The notes beneath the pieces were generated by a model. It was given only the letters and a program-made list of their open reading frames with translations. It searched no databases and was not told the origin of the DNA. A DNA stretch of 49,465 nt from Bacillota bacterium (lineage in GTDB: Bacteria; Bacillota; Clostridia; Acetivibrionales; Acetivibrionaceae). This document shows positions 16,574-24,206 of this stretch, piece after piece; within the stretch, counting starts at the first letter, position 1, and every line of letters starts with the position of its first letter. Location: contig JAEWSG010000188.1 of assembly GCA_023398495.1 (NCBI GenBank), positions 1 to 49,465 on the forward strand, in the 5' to 3' direction. Position numbers and translations under genes: made by a program.

Positions 16574-17716
16574 ATGAAAAAGAAAGCAGGCATTTTAACT
16601 ATTTGTATATTCCTTATATTAATACTGGTTACGGGATATTTAGTACATCAGAATTTCTTTTCACAAAATATAACAAGTCCTCAGCCTGACAGTAAATATT
16701 CAGGCGATGCATACTTAATTATAAAAAATAAGAAATATGGTTTTATCGATAAGTCAGGTAATATAATTATAAAGCCAATATATAAGTATGCTGAGGATTT
16801 TTCAAATGGTCTTGCACTAATTGTACATAATGGCAAAATTGGATATATTGACACAGGCGGAGAAATGGTAATTAAACCCAAATATGAGGAAGGGAAGAAA
16901 TTTAAAGACGGGTTGGCACCGATAAAAATGGCAGGAAAGTGGGGCTATATCAATAAACAAGGGAATTTCATAGTTGAGCCTAAATATGAAGAAGCAGATA
17001 TCTTTTTTGATAAAAGAGCTATGGTAAAGTTGATAGGTAAATGGGGATTTATTGATGAAAGAGGTAATCTTATAACAATGATTGAATATGATGATGCAAC
17101 TATATTTAAAGAGAATCGAGCGAGTGTATTAAAATTCGGCAAATGGGGGTGTATTGATGAAAATGGGAAAAAAGTAATTGAGCATCAATTCATTGAACCA
17201 CTATACTTTTCACAAGGGCTGGAATCAGTTAAAATTAATGATAAGTGTAGATATATTGATACGTATGGTAAGATTGTAATACCGCCAAAATATGATGGGG
17301 CTGGAAGTTTTAAAAATAATTTGGCTTCGTTTAGAATTAATGACAAGTATGGATATATTGATAAAAACGGCAAAGTTGCAATTGATGCGAAATTTGATGG
17401 GGCTGATCAATTCAGTGAGGGACTTGCAAAGGTTCGTATTGGAGAAAAATACGGTTATATTAATACTTTGGGTTATTTAGTAATACAAAATAGCTTTTCT
17501 GAAGGCAGGGCTTTTAAAGAGGGGCTTGCTGCTGTCAATTATAATAGAGATGGAATTGATAATTGGAGTTTTGTTAATGTTAAGGGAGAGTTGATTGTAA
17601 TGTCAATGTTTGATTCTGTGGAAGATTTCAAAAACGGTTTGGCAAAAGTTTGGTATCAAGGTCAACTAGGGTATATAAATAAAAGTGGATTCTATGTTTG
17701 GAAACCTACATACTAG
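16574..17716 (+). CDS. WG-repeat protein, exported or membrane-anchored
   Basis: A 380-residue protein. Residues 1-30 form an N-terminal membrane anchor or signal peptide (GILTICIFLILILVTGYLV). The rest is about ten WG/KWG repeats of roughly 34 residues with the pattern GKWGYIDxxGNxVIxPKYxxAxxFxxGLAxVK, which probably fold into a beta-propeller-like structure. WG-repeat proteins are common in bacteria and many are of unknown role; some sit beside polymorphic toxins. GGAG lies before the ATG. The gene is complete while its neighbours are broken; it lies directly between RHS remnants, so an immunity or toxin-linked role is possible but not shown. Confidence 0.85.
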   Translation: MKKKAGILTICIFLILILVTGYLVHQNFFSQNITSPQPDSKYSGDAYLIIKNKKYGFIDKSGNIIIKPIYKYAEDFSNGLALIVHNGKIGYIDTGGEMVIKPKYEEGKKFKDGLAPIKMAGKWGYINKQGNFIVEPKYEEADIFFDKRAMVKLIGKWGFIDERGNLITMIEYDDATIFKENRASVLKFGKWGCIDENGKKVIEHQFIEPLYFSQGLESVKINDKCRYIDTYGKIVIPPKYDGAGSFKNNLASFRINDKYGYIDKNGKVAIDAKFDGADQFSEGLAKVRIGEKYGYINTLGYLVIQNSFSEGRAFKEGLAAVNYNRDGIDNWSFVNVKGELIVMSMFDSVEDFKNGLAKVWYQGQLGYINKSGFYVWKPTY

Positions 17717-18770
17717 CCGATGAAAAGTATTATGACAGCAACGGAAATATAACCACCAACCCTGCAAACATGATAAAGACGGTGAGACTGAATACACAGG
17801 TGCAGATGGAAAGCATGTGACGGGTTTGTATTATCTAAATGCAAGGCATTATGACCCGGGAACAGCAAGATTTTTAGAGATGGATACCTACACAGGTAGT
17901 ATATCGGATCCATTGAGTTTAAATCTCTATAGTTATTGCAGGAATGAGCCCATAATGTATACTGATCCGACCAGACATTATACACAGGGAAAAGTTTTAA
18001 GTTATGTAGAAGGACAAAAGCAGAGTTATGACCCTGATGCTTGGGAACTTCAACAATACTTAATAAAGCTTGGGTTTCTGAGTAAAGGTGATGTTCCCGC
18101 AGCGGAGGAAGGTTATTATGGCCCAGACACAGTAAACGCAGTAAATGAATTTAAAAATATATATTTACCCGGTGGAAATAAGGATAGCAATGCGGGAAGA
18201 GTAGGAGATACAACTTGGCTGTACTTAAAGAGAGAAGTTGCTTTAAAGAATCTGGAAGGTCCAACAAATCCAGAGTATTTGGCTAAAAGAAAAGCGGAAA
18301 TTTGGGATGAGTTTTATACTGATTATGATAAGCAGACATCCAAACCTAAATCCTCAAGCAGTACCTCGGGTAATACACATGATTATGGGAAAAGTGTTTC
18401 AAATCAGGGGACGGGCAATCCTGTCCTGGGAAGTGCAAGCTATAACTCACAAATACACGATATAGAACAATCACAAGGTGCAAAAGCTGCATTTGACCGA
18501 ATAATATCTGATGTTGACAAAAATGGTAGCCAACTTGATGATTTTGATTCAACGAATGCTATTGCATTTAACCAATTGGTTGAATCTTATGTTAAGAAAA
18601 TTGGAACAACAGATACTAACTACTTTAAGAAGATGCATTTTTTCCGTCTCAAACTTAATAGGTGCCCATCATCTCTAGATGCAATGAAACAATATATTGC
18701 TAACCATCCAGATAAAAAGTGGAAGCTTTATGACCCTGATAAGGCTGCATTTCATATGAATGAACCATAA
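17717..18770 (+). pseudogene. RHS protein C-terminal tip 2 (orphan, 5' end frameshifted)
   Basis: The 5' end reads YYDSNGNITTNPANM in one frame and then, after a shift near 17760, DKDGETEYTGADGKHVTGLY in the frame that stays open to 18770. It contains YYLNARHYDPGTARFLEMD and LNLYSYCRNEPIMYTDP, the classical end of the RHS core. Next is a peptidoglycan-binding-like unit (WELQQYLIKLGFLSKGD, EGYYGPDTVNAVNEF, GRVGDTTWLYL). The last about 150 residues, from a Ser/Thr/Lys linker to HMNEP, form an unrecognised domain that is the candidate toxin. A GTG at 17817 would allow an isolated tip to be read (317 residues), but no good ribosome binding site is seen. No N-terminal core or secretion signal exists, so this is an orphan tip. 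A frameshifted small membrane protein gene follows 53 bases later. Confidence 0.8.
17934..18072 (+). repeat. 139-bp direct repeat, copy 2
   Basis: Near-identical partner of 15332-15470 (three differences by eye). It lies inside RHS tip 2 at the same point, just before the tips diverge. Confidence 0.9.
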
Positions 18771-18823
18771 CAAACAAAACTGAAGATAGTTTTATTCAGA
18801 ATATATAGGAAAGGGTAGTGAAA

Positions 18824-19118
18824 ATGAAAAAATTAGAGATTAGTAATTTAGCAATTATAGTAGGGTGTGCAAATTGGGTAATCATTATTACAATATTTGC
18901 AATGATTTTTTGTAAATTCAAAAGCAACTCAAAACACATTAGGAGCTGTCATGGGTAATTACTTAATATATTCATTTGTTCCTGCACTAGTTAGCGGTAT
19001 TCTAACAATAAAAGTAAATAAAGGATATAAGGCTCTTAATTTGGCTATAAACATAATATTTCTCTTGCTCTATACTCTGGCATATTTCTTTTCATGGCAT
19101 ATGATAAGAAATGCTTGA
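18824..19118 (+). pseudogene. Small membrane protein, candidate immunity gene for tip 2, frameshifted
   Basis: AGGAAAGGG and ATG start a frame MKKLEISNLAIIVGCANW that runs into a stop at about 18958. Removing one A from an AAAA run near 18920 joins it to KATQNTLGAVMGNYLIYSFV and onward to RNA and a stop at 19118. The repaired protein would have about 97 residues with three membrane helices and is clearly related to the 100-residue protein at 15806-16108. The reading length (295 bases, one more than a multiple of three) fits a single inserted base. It may be a true mutation or a sequencing error in the homopolymer. It sits right after RHS tip 2, in the immunity position. Confidence 0.7.
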
Positions 19119-19166
19119 GTAAGTTACATGTTATCAAACTAATTATTCAAAACGAGTAATTGAGAT

Positions 19167-19200
19167 GGCGGTTGTCTACACGATGACCGTCTTTCTTTTT
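19167..19200 (+). terminator. Hairpin terminator, copy 1 of a repeated element
   Basis: The stem GGCGGT/ACCGTC is followed by TTTCTTTTTTTG. The element GGCGGTTGTCTACACGATGA recurs at 20191 with a compensatory base-pair change. It closes the tip 2/membrane protein cassette. Confidence 0.65.
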
Positions 19201-19294
19201 TTGTTTACTGATTATTTTGATTGATAAAAAATAGAGTTTGGCATATAATAAAAGTAAGGAATTCATGGAATGTGCGGAAAGGAGTTCGGATTAT

Positions 19295-19558
19295 ATGGAA
19301 CTTGCAAAAATCACTGCCAAAGGGCAGATAACAATACCGATTCACATTAGAAAAAGGCTTAATTTAAAGGACGGAGACAAGGTTGTTTTCATAGAGGAAA
19401 ATGGTCGTGTGGTTATGGAAAACTCGACCAAAATTGCACTACGTGAGGTTCAAGATGCTTTTAAGGGAGAGGCTGAACGAGTGGGTCTAGAAACCGAAGA
19501 GGATGTTGTAGATTTGGTAAAGCAATTTAGAAAAGAGAAATTGGAGAAACAGCCATGA
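19295..19558 (+). CDS. AbrB/SpoVT-type antitoxin
   Basis: An 87-residue protein. The N-terminal SpoVT/AbrB DNA-binding domain is clear: MELAKITAKGQITIPIHIRK, then LNLKDGDKVVFIEENGRVV. The C-terminal about 40 residues would bind and block the toxin. The start is ATG 19295, with AAAGGAG 10 bases upstream; an in-frame ATG at 19238 has no site. It overlaps the next gene by 4 bases (ATGA), the usual coupling of a toxin-antitoxin operon, in which the antitoxin also represses the operon. Confidence 0.85.
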   Translation: MELAKITAKGQITIPIHIRKRLNLKDGDKVVFIEENGRVVMENSTKIALREVQDAFKGEAERVGLETEEDVVDLVKQFRKEKLEKQP

Positions 19559-19953
19559 GAATTATGCTTGATACAAATGTTCTCATTTCGGCAATACTAT
19601 TCCGTAGTGAAAGCTTAAGTCGGTTAATAGAGAAGGTAGCAGAGGACTATACCTTGGTACTTTCAACGTATGTTGTTGAAGAGTTGAAATCGGTTATTGA
19701 AAGGAAATTTCCAAGCAAAGTCAAAGCAATAGAGAACTTCCTGACAGCATTGTCATATGAGTTGGAATATTCGCCAGAAGATTATGATGGGGTTCCATTA
19801 TTTGAAATTCGGGATGACAAGGATTATATGGTTTTACACACAGCCATATTAGCTGATGTTGACATTCTAATTACAGGTGACAAGGATTTTAAAGATGTAG
19901 AAATTGAGCGTCCTGAGATACTGACACCAAAGGAGTTTCTTGAAAGGTACTAA
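19555..19953 (+). CDS. PIN-domain toxin ribonuclease
   Basis: A 132-residue PIN-domain protein of the COG1569 type, an RNase that would stop growth when free of its antitoxin. Acidic metal-binding residues are visible: Asp6 in MLDTNVLIS, Glu near 45 (VVEELKSV) and the Asp pair in DDKDYMVLHTAILADVDIL with ITGDKDF. The length is normal, with no break. It starts inside the stop of the AbrB-like antitoxin. The pair lies between two copies of the same hairpin element next to the RHS remnants, so it probably came with mobile DNA. Confidence 0.85.
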   Translation: MRIMLDTNVLISAILFRSESLSRLIEKVAEDYTLVLSTYVVEELKSVIERKFPSKVKAIENFLTALSYELEYSPEDYDGVPLFEIRDDKDYMVLHTAILADVDILITGDKDFKDVEIERPEILTPKEFLERY

Positions 19954-20336
19954 ACACAAAACAACAAAATGCCCGGTAGCCACAAACATGGTTGCTGGGT
20001 TTCTTTATGTTCATATGTAAAAATGTTACATAAAAAGTAACGCTAATAATAACTACTTATCCTGCAAATAGTTGTTGATTTATAATTAGAGTTTGCTTAA
20101 TGATAGCAGTATTTTGATTCTAGGTAAAAAAACCTATACAAAATATTGCTTTCATCCCTAGTAATAATTGCTTGTTTGTAGGAAACTACAGGCAGTTGTC
20201 TACACGGTGACTGTCTTTCCTTACCCGGTTACTACAAAAAACAATAAAATGGTAGCCAGTTTCTTTATGTATTAGCTTGAAAATGTAACATATAATGTAA
20301 TAAAAGACTGACGGTAAGCAGTAAACCAGTGCTCGC
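19954..20336. other. Intergenic region with duplicated hairpin and terminator-like segments
   Basis: A wobble-rich terminator hairpin (CCCGGTAGCCA with TGGTTGCTGGG) at 19972-20005 closes the toxin-antitoxin operon. Segment 19988-20040 is repeated with about three-quarters identity at 20249-20300. Copy 2 of the GGC(A/G)GTTGTCTACACG element is at 20191-20221. No gene is supported. Confidence 0.55.
20191..20221 (+). repeat. Hairpin element, copy 2 (partner of 19167-19197)
   Basis: GGCAGTTGTCTACACGGTGA and the following CTGTCTTTC match copy 1 except at a few sites. The G-C pair (19170/19188) becomes an A-T pair (20194/20212), so the stem is kept. Confidence 0.75.
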
Positions 20337-20525
20337 GAAAAAATAGATGGCAGAAACAATAGAATTGTATGCATATATGATATAATGGGAAGGTTGTATT
20401 GGAAAAGAAAGTTTCGGGGACAGTTGTAAGCACAATAACTACAGAAAGAACCTACGACGATTTAAACAGAGTGGAAATAAAAAAGGAAACTTCTGTAGAA
20501 GGCGGAGTAACCACTGTAATAGGAC
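20337..20525 (+). pseudogene. RHS/YD-repeat fragment
   Basis: The fragment KIDGRNNRIVCIYDIMGRL matches the YD-repeat stretch of the remnant at 15094 (KVDVRNNKIVYKYDIMGRV). A frame change near 20400 continues with ERTYDDLNRVEIKKE, another YD repeat, then the frame runs out of similarity at about 20525. It is a short dead piece of an RHS core. Confidence 0.7.
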
Positions 20526-20619
20526 TTGTACTATTATATTATAGAGTATTACTAATCTTACTTAAACTTTTTGATTACATTTTCTTTCAGTTTCTACAAT
20601 GCTACTGAAAGATACTCAA

Positions 20620-20662
20620 GGGTCTGTTGCACTAAGAAATTTAGTGCGACAGACCCTTTTGT
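20620..20662 (+). terminator. Terminator hairpin at the right edge of the RHS island
   Basis: GGGTCTGTTGCACTAA pairs with TTAGTGCGACAGACCC (one wobble), followed by TTTT. It is similar to the hairpin at 14908-14947. Confidence 0.85.
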
Positions 20663-20704
20663 ATTGAACGCGATAAATATTTTACAAGGACAAATAAAAA
20701 AGTA

Positions 20705-20733
20705 TTGAATAAATAGCGTATTTATGTTAATAT
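20705..20733 (+). promoter_or_regulatory. Putative promoter of the pheB-hom-aspartokinase operon
   Basis: TTGAAT (20705-20710) and TAATAT (20728-20733) are 17 bases apart, about 30 bases before the pheB start. No T-box or other leader structure is visible. Confidence 0.5.
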
Positions 20734-20761
20734 TACACAGTAGAAACACAAATGTGCGTGG

Positions 20762-21226
20762 ATGGTGGACATGGATAAAGGTATGAGAAACGCCTCAAAA
20801 TATTATTTAGTTGATACTTCGGTGCTTCCGGAAGTATTCATCAAAGTTATTGAAGTAAAAAAGCTGCTCTCCGTAGGAGCAACAAAGAACGTTAATGATG
20901 CAGTAAAGGAAGTGGGAATAAGCCGAAGTGCATTTTATAAGTATAGAGATTACGTGTTTCCGTTTTATGAAACATTAAGGGGAAGAGTTATTACACTCTT
21001 TTTCGTAGTAGAGGATTTTTCAGGCATATTGTCCAGTATTATTAATAAAGTTGCAGAATCCAAGGCAAATATTCTGACAATAAATCAGAACATTCCTATA
21101 AATGGGCTGGCTGATGTAACTATCTCGATAGAGACTGACAGTATGACTAGTGATATAAATGTTTTAATGGACGAAATAAGCAGGATTGATGGTGTCAGAA
21201 GACATGAAATACTTGCAAGAGAGTAG
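20762..21226 (+). CDS. pheB: ACT domain-containing protein PheB
   Basis: A 154-residue protein of the PheB/UPF0735 family. The N-terminal half contains a helix-turn-helix-like stretch (VNDAVKEVGISRSAFYKYRD) and the C-terminal half an ACT domain (LFFVVEDFSGILSSIINKVA) that probably binds an amino acid. B. subtilis pheB lies beside pheA and hom genes; the role is thought to be regulatory, not enzymatic. It is followed 14 bases later by hom and then aspartokinase, so an amino-acid sensing role for the threonine branch is likely. The start is uncertain: ATG 20762, or ATG 20771 nine bases later; neither has a perfect ribosome binding site. Confidence 0.85.
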   Translation: MVDMDKGMRNASKYYLVDTSVLPEVFIKVIEVKKLLSVGATKNVNDAVKEVGISRSAFYKYRDYVFPFYETLRGRVITLFFVVEDFSGILSSIINKVAESKANILTINQNIPINGLADVTISIETDSMTSDINVLMDEISRIDGVRRHEILARE

Positions 21227-21240
21227 AGGAGGATTGCTTT

Positions 21241-22494
21241 ATGATTAATGTTGCCGTTATAGGTTATGGAGTTGTTGGTTCAGGAGTTGTTGAGATCATT
21301 AAGAAGAATAGTGCCAGCATATCTAAAAAGGCCGGTAAGGAAATAAAAGTTAAGAAGGTATTGGATATCAGGGATTTTGATGATTCATGTCCTGATAAAG
21401 AGCTTCTTACAAAAAATCCACAGGGTGTTTTTGGAGATGAATCCATCAGTATCGTTATAGAGACCATTGGTGGGGCTAAAATAGCATATGATTATACCAA
21501 AAACGCTCTAGAGGCTGGAAAACATGTGGTGACTTCAAACAAGGAACTGGTTGCAACACACGGACCGGAACTCTTAAAGCTTGCTAAGAAGAATAATATA
21601 AATTATCTTTTTGAAGCTAGTGTTGGGGGCGGGATTCCTATAATAAGGCCGTTAAACCGTTGCCTGGCTGCAAATGAAATATATAGTATTGTAGGCATTT
21701 TGAACGGTACGACAAACTATATCCTAAGTCAGATGAAAAGAGAAGGCAAGGACTTTGAAGTGGCACTCAAAGAAGCACAAAAAAATGGATACGCCGAGGG
21801 TAATCCTACAGCTGATATAGAAGGTCACGATGCCTGCAGAAAAATTGCTATTCTTTCATCTATTGCCTACAATGAGTTTGTAGACTACAAAGAAATATAT
21901 ACTGAGGGAATTACAAAAGTGACACTTACCGATATGAAATATGCAGAAAGTTTAAACTCTTCAATTAAGCTTATCGCAATGAGTGAAAAAATTGGTGACA
22001 GGATTGCTGCCCGTGTTAGTCCTGCAATAGTTGGAAAGGATAACCCGCTATGCAATGTAGAAGATGTTTTTAATGCTATTGTAGTAAAAGGGGATGCAGT
22101 AGGAGAAGCTATGTTTTATGGACGAGGAGCCGGTAAACTTCCTACGGCAAGTGCCGTGGTAGCTGATGTTATTGAGATAGTCAAGCATTGGGGAAGCTGT
22201 GGAGGTTACGATTGGAAAGTCGCTGAAAGTAGCAATGTGGTAAATATAATGGAATTGAGGACAAAATACCTGATTAGGTTGAAAGTTGGTAGTGAAGAAG
22301 CTGCAAAGGAGCTTGTAAATTCCATGTACGATAACGTGGAATGGCTCAAGCCTTTAAAAGTTCAGGATAAAAATGAACTTGCTTTTGTTACAGGTAATCT
22401 ATCAGAAAGAGAGCATTCTGAGAAGTTTGAAGCACTTGGAAAATCGAATTCCATTGTAGAAATTGCAAACACCATAAGAATTCTGGACGAATAA
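21241..22494 (+). CDS. hom: Homoserine dehydrogenase
   Basis: A 417-residue enzyme that reduces aspartate semialdehyde to homoserine with NAD(P)H, the branch step to threonine and methionine. The N-terminal Rossmann motif is VAVIGYGVVGSGVVEII. The catalytic core contains GILNGTTNYILSQM and the family signature near GYAEGNPTADIEGHDACRK. A C-terminal ACT domain (from about 345) probably gives threonine feedback. AGGAGG precedes the ATG. It is the middle gene of pheB-hom-aspartokinase. Confidence 0.95.
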   Translation: MINVAVIGYGVVGSGVVEIIKKNSASISKKAGKEIKVKKVLDIRDFDDSCPDKELLTKNPQGVFGDESISIVIETIGGAKIAYDYTKNALEAGKHVVTSNKELVATHGPELLKLAKKNNINYLFEASVGGGIPIIRPLNRCLAANEIYSIVGILNGTTNYILSQMKREGKDFEVALKEAQKNGYAEGNPTADIEGHDACRKIAILSSIAYNEFVDYKEIYTEGITKVTLTDMKYAESLNSSIKLIAMSEKIGDRIAARVSPAIVGKDNPLCNVEDVFNAIVVKGDAVGEAMFYGRGAGKLPTASAVVADVIEIVKHWGSCGGYDWKVAESSNVVNIMELRTKYLIRLKVGSEEAAKELVNSMYDNVEWLKPLKVQDKNELAFVTGNLSEREHSEKFEALGKSNSIVEIANTIRILDE

Positions 22495-22528
22495 AATATA
22501 TTAAGAATATATATTGGAGGTAGTAATT

Positions 22529-23878
22529 ATGAAAGTAGCAAAATTTGGCGGAACATCCCTTGCAAATGCAGATCAGATTAAAAAAGTATGTGAAATTGTA
22601 ACTTCAGATCCTGACAGGCGTTTAGTAGTTGTATCAGCTCCGGGTAAACGCTTTAAGGATGATATAAAGGTAACAGATCTTTTGATAGCACTTGCACAAA
22701 AGTGCATTAAAGAGGGAAATGCAGAAGCAGAGCTTAATGCTGTTATTGAAAGATATAAAGAAATTGCAAAGGAGCTTAACCTTTCTGAGGACATTGCAAG
22801 GGTTATAGCAGAAGATCTGCGTAATCGTGTAAATATGGACAGGACTAATGAAGGCAGATTCATGGATACTCTTAAAGCAGCTGGTGAAGATAATAGTGCT
22901 AAGGTTGTAGCTGCCTATCTTAAAAGCGTGGGGATTGAAGCTGAATATGTTAATCCTAAAGATGCAGGACTTTTGCTTAGCGATGAATTCGGAAATGCCC
23001 GTGTGCTTCCTGAATCTTATGAAAATCTCAAAAAACTAAGGGATAAGTCAGGAATAATGATATTCCCAGGATTCTTCGGATATTCAAAGAGCGGCGATGT
23101 GGTAACCTTCCCGCGTGGTGGTTCCGATATAACTGGTTCAATACTTGCAGCAGCTATAAAAGCTGATTTGTATGAGAATTTCACCGATGTTGATTCGGTA
23201 TTTGCTGCAAATCCTAATATTGTTGAAAATCCGAAACCGATACCTGTTTTTACATACAGAGAAATGAGAGAACTTTCTTATGCAGGGTTTTCGGTGCTAC
23301 ATGAAGAAACACTTGAACCTGTATATAGAATGGGAATTCCGGTTTGCATTAAAAATACAAACAATCCCCAGGCACCGGGAACTTTAATTGCACCCAATCG
23401 TGAAATAAAGGATAATCATGTGGTGGGAATAGCCAGTGATACAGGATTTTGTACAATATATGTAAGTAAGTATATGATGAACAGGGAAGTAGGCTTTGGA
23501 AGAAAGCTATTAAATATTCTTGAAAATGAAGGTTTGTCGTATGAGCATACTCCTTCAGGAATTGATAATATTTCAATTATTGTTGAGGAAAAACAGCTTG
23601 ATAAGGTTGAGGAAGAAAGATTGGTCAAACGTGTTAAAGATGAACTAAATGTAGACGATATAACTATTGAACGTGGTTCGGCTCTGGTGATGATAGTTGG
23701 TGAAGGAATGTTAAGAACTGTGGGTGTTTCAGCCAGGGCAACAAATGCACTTGCTAAAGCCGGTGTAAATATTGAGATGATTAACCAAGGCTCTTCAGAG
23801 GTTAGCATGATGTTTGGTATCAAGGCAGTTGATAATATTAAGGCTGTGAGAGCTTTGTACGATGAGTTTTTTAATTAG
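22529..23878 (+). CDS. Aspartokinase (YclM/ThrD type)
   Basis: A 449-residue enzyme that phosphorylates aspartate, the first step to lysine, threonine and methionine. MKVAKFGGTSLANADQIKKV is the nucleotide-binding start; GRFMDTLKAAGEDNSAK and FPRGGSDITGS are in the kinase domain. Two ACT domains lie at the C-terminus (about 310-449), ending in the conserved INQGSSEVSMMFG. Close similarity to B. subtilis YclM (aspartokinase III) is visible over the full length. Start ATG 22529 has GGAGG 8 bases upstream; an in-frame ATG at 22514 is before that site. It lies 34 bases after hom in the same operon. Confidence 0.93.
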   Translation: MKVAKFGGTSLANADQIKKVCEIVTSDPDRRLVVVSAPGKRFKDDIKVTDLLIALAQKCIKEGNAEAELNAVIERYKEIAKELNLSEDIARVIAEDLRNRVNMDRTNEGRFMDTLKAAGEDNSAKVVAAYLKSVGIEAEYVNPKDAGLLLSDEFGNARVLPESYENLKKLRDKSGIMIFPGFFGYSKSGDVVTFPRGGSDITGSILAAAIKADLYENFTDVDSVFAANPNIVENPKPIPVFTYREMRELSYAGFSVLHEETLEPVYRMGIPVCIKNTNNPQAPGTLIAPNREIKDNHVVGIASDTGFCTIYVSKYMMNREVGFGRKLLNILENEGLSYEHTPSGIDNISIIVEEKQLDKVEEERLVKRVKDELNVDDITIERGSALVMIVGEGMLRTVGVSARATNALAKAGVNIEMINQGSSEVSMMFGIKAVDNIKAVRALYDEFFN

Positions 23879-23915
23879 GTACGTGAGGACGAATTATTAA
23901 AGAATGCTTTTATGA

Positions 23916-23962
23916 AAAAAGTAGTGTTTTTTAACTAAAAGTTAAGAAACACTACTTTTAGA
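23916..23962 (+). terminator. Terminator of the pheB-hom-aspartokinase operon
   Basis: AAAAGTAGTGTTTTTTAAC pairs with GTTAAGAAACACTACTTTT (one mismatch) around a TAAAA loop, 40 bases after the stop. Confidence 0.75.
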
Positions 23963-24206
23963 GTATAGAAAATTAATAGTTTATTATAGAAAGTAAACCG
24001 CACCTTGCGGAAATACTCAAAAATATATATAATTAATTTAGTGGAAAATCGATATAATAAATATAAGAAGAGAGAAGTTCAAAAGCGAAAAAGATTTTCT
24101 TAGTTTTAGGGTGGTTGCTTAAGTTTTTTACACACTTCAAATTTTACAAGCTTTAATGGAAATTAATGATTTGAAATAATTGTATAATAAGAGGGAGGAC
24201 GTCGAA
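23963..24206. other. Leader region of the cobalamin operon
   Basis: The region is AT-rich and carries the cobD ribosome binding site GAGGGAGG at its end. A TATAAT-like box lies near 24052. No cobalamin riboswitch core is visible. Confidence 0.4.

Noticed and set aside
14878..20700. CRISPR array
   Set aside because: Repeats here are two copies each, of different types and spacings, and no Cas gene is present.
20664..20761. T-box or threonine attenuator before pheB-hom-aspartokinase
   Set aside because: The gap is under 100 bases and has no AGGGTGG-type antiterminator sequence or leader peptide with Thr codons.
23963..24206. Cobalamin riboswitch upstream of cobD
   Set aside because: I looked for the conserved B12-box type GCCACTG core and stem pattern and did not find it.
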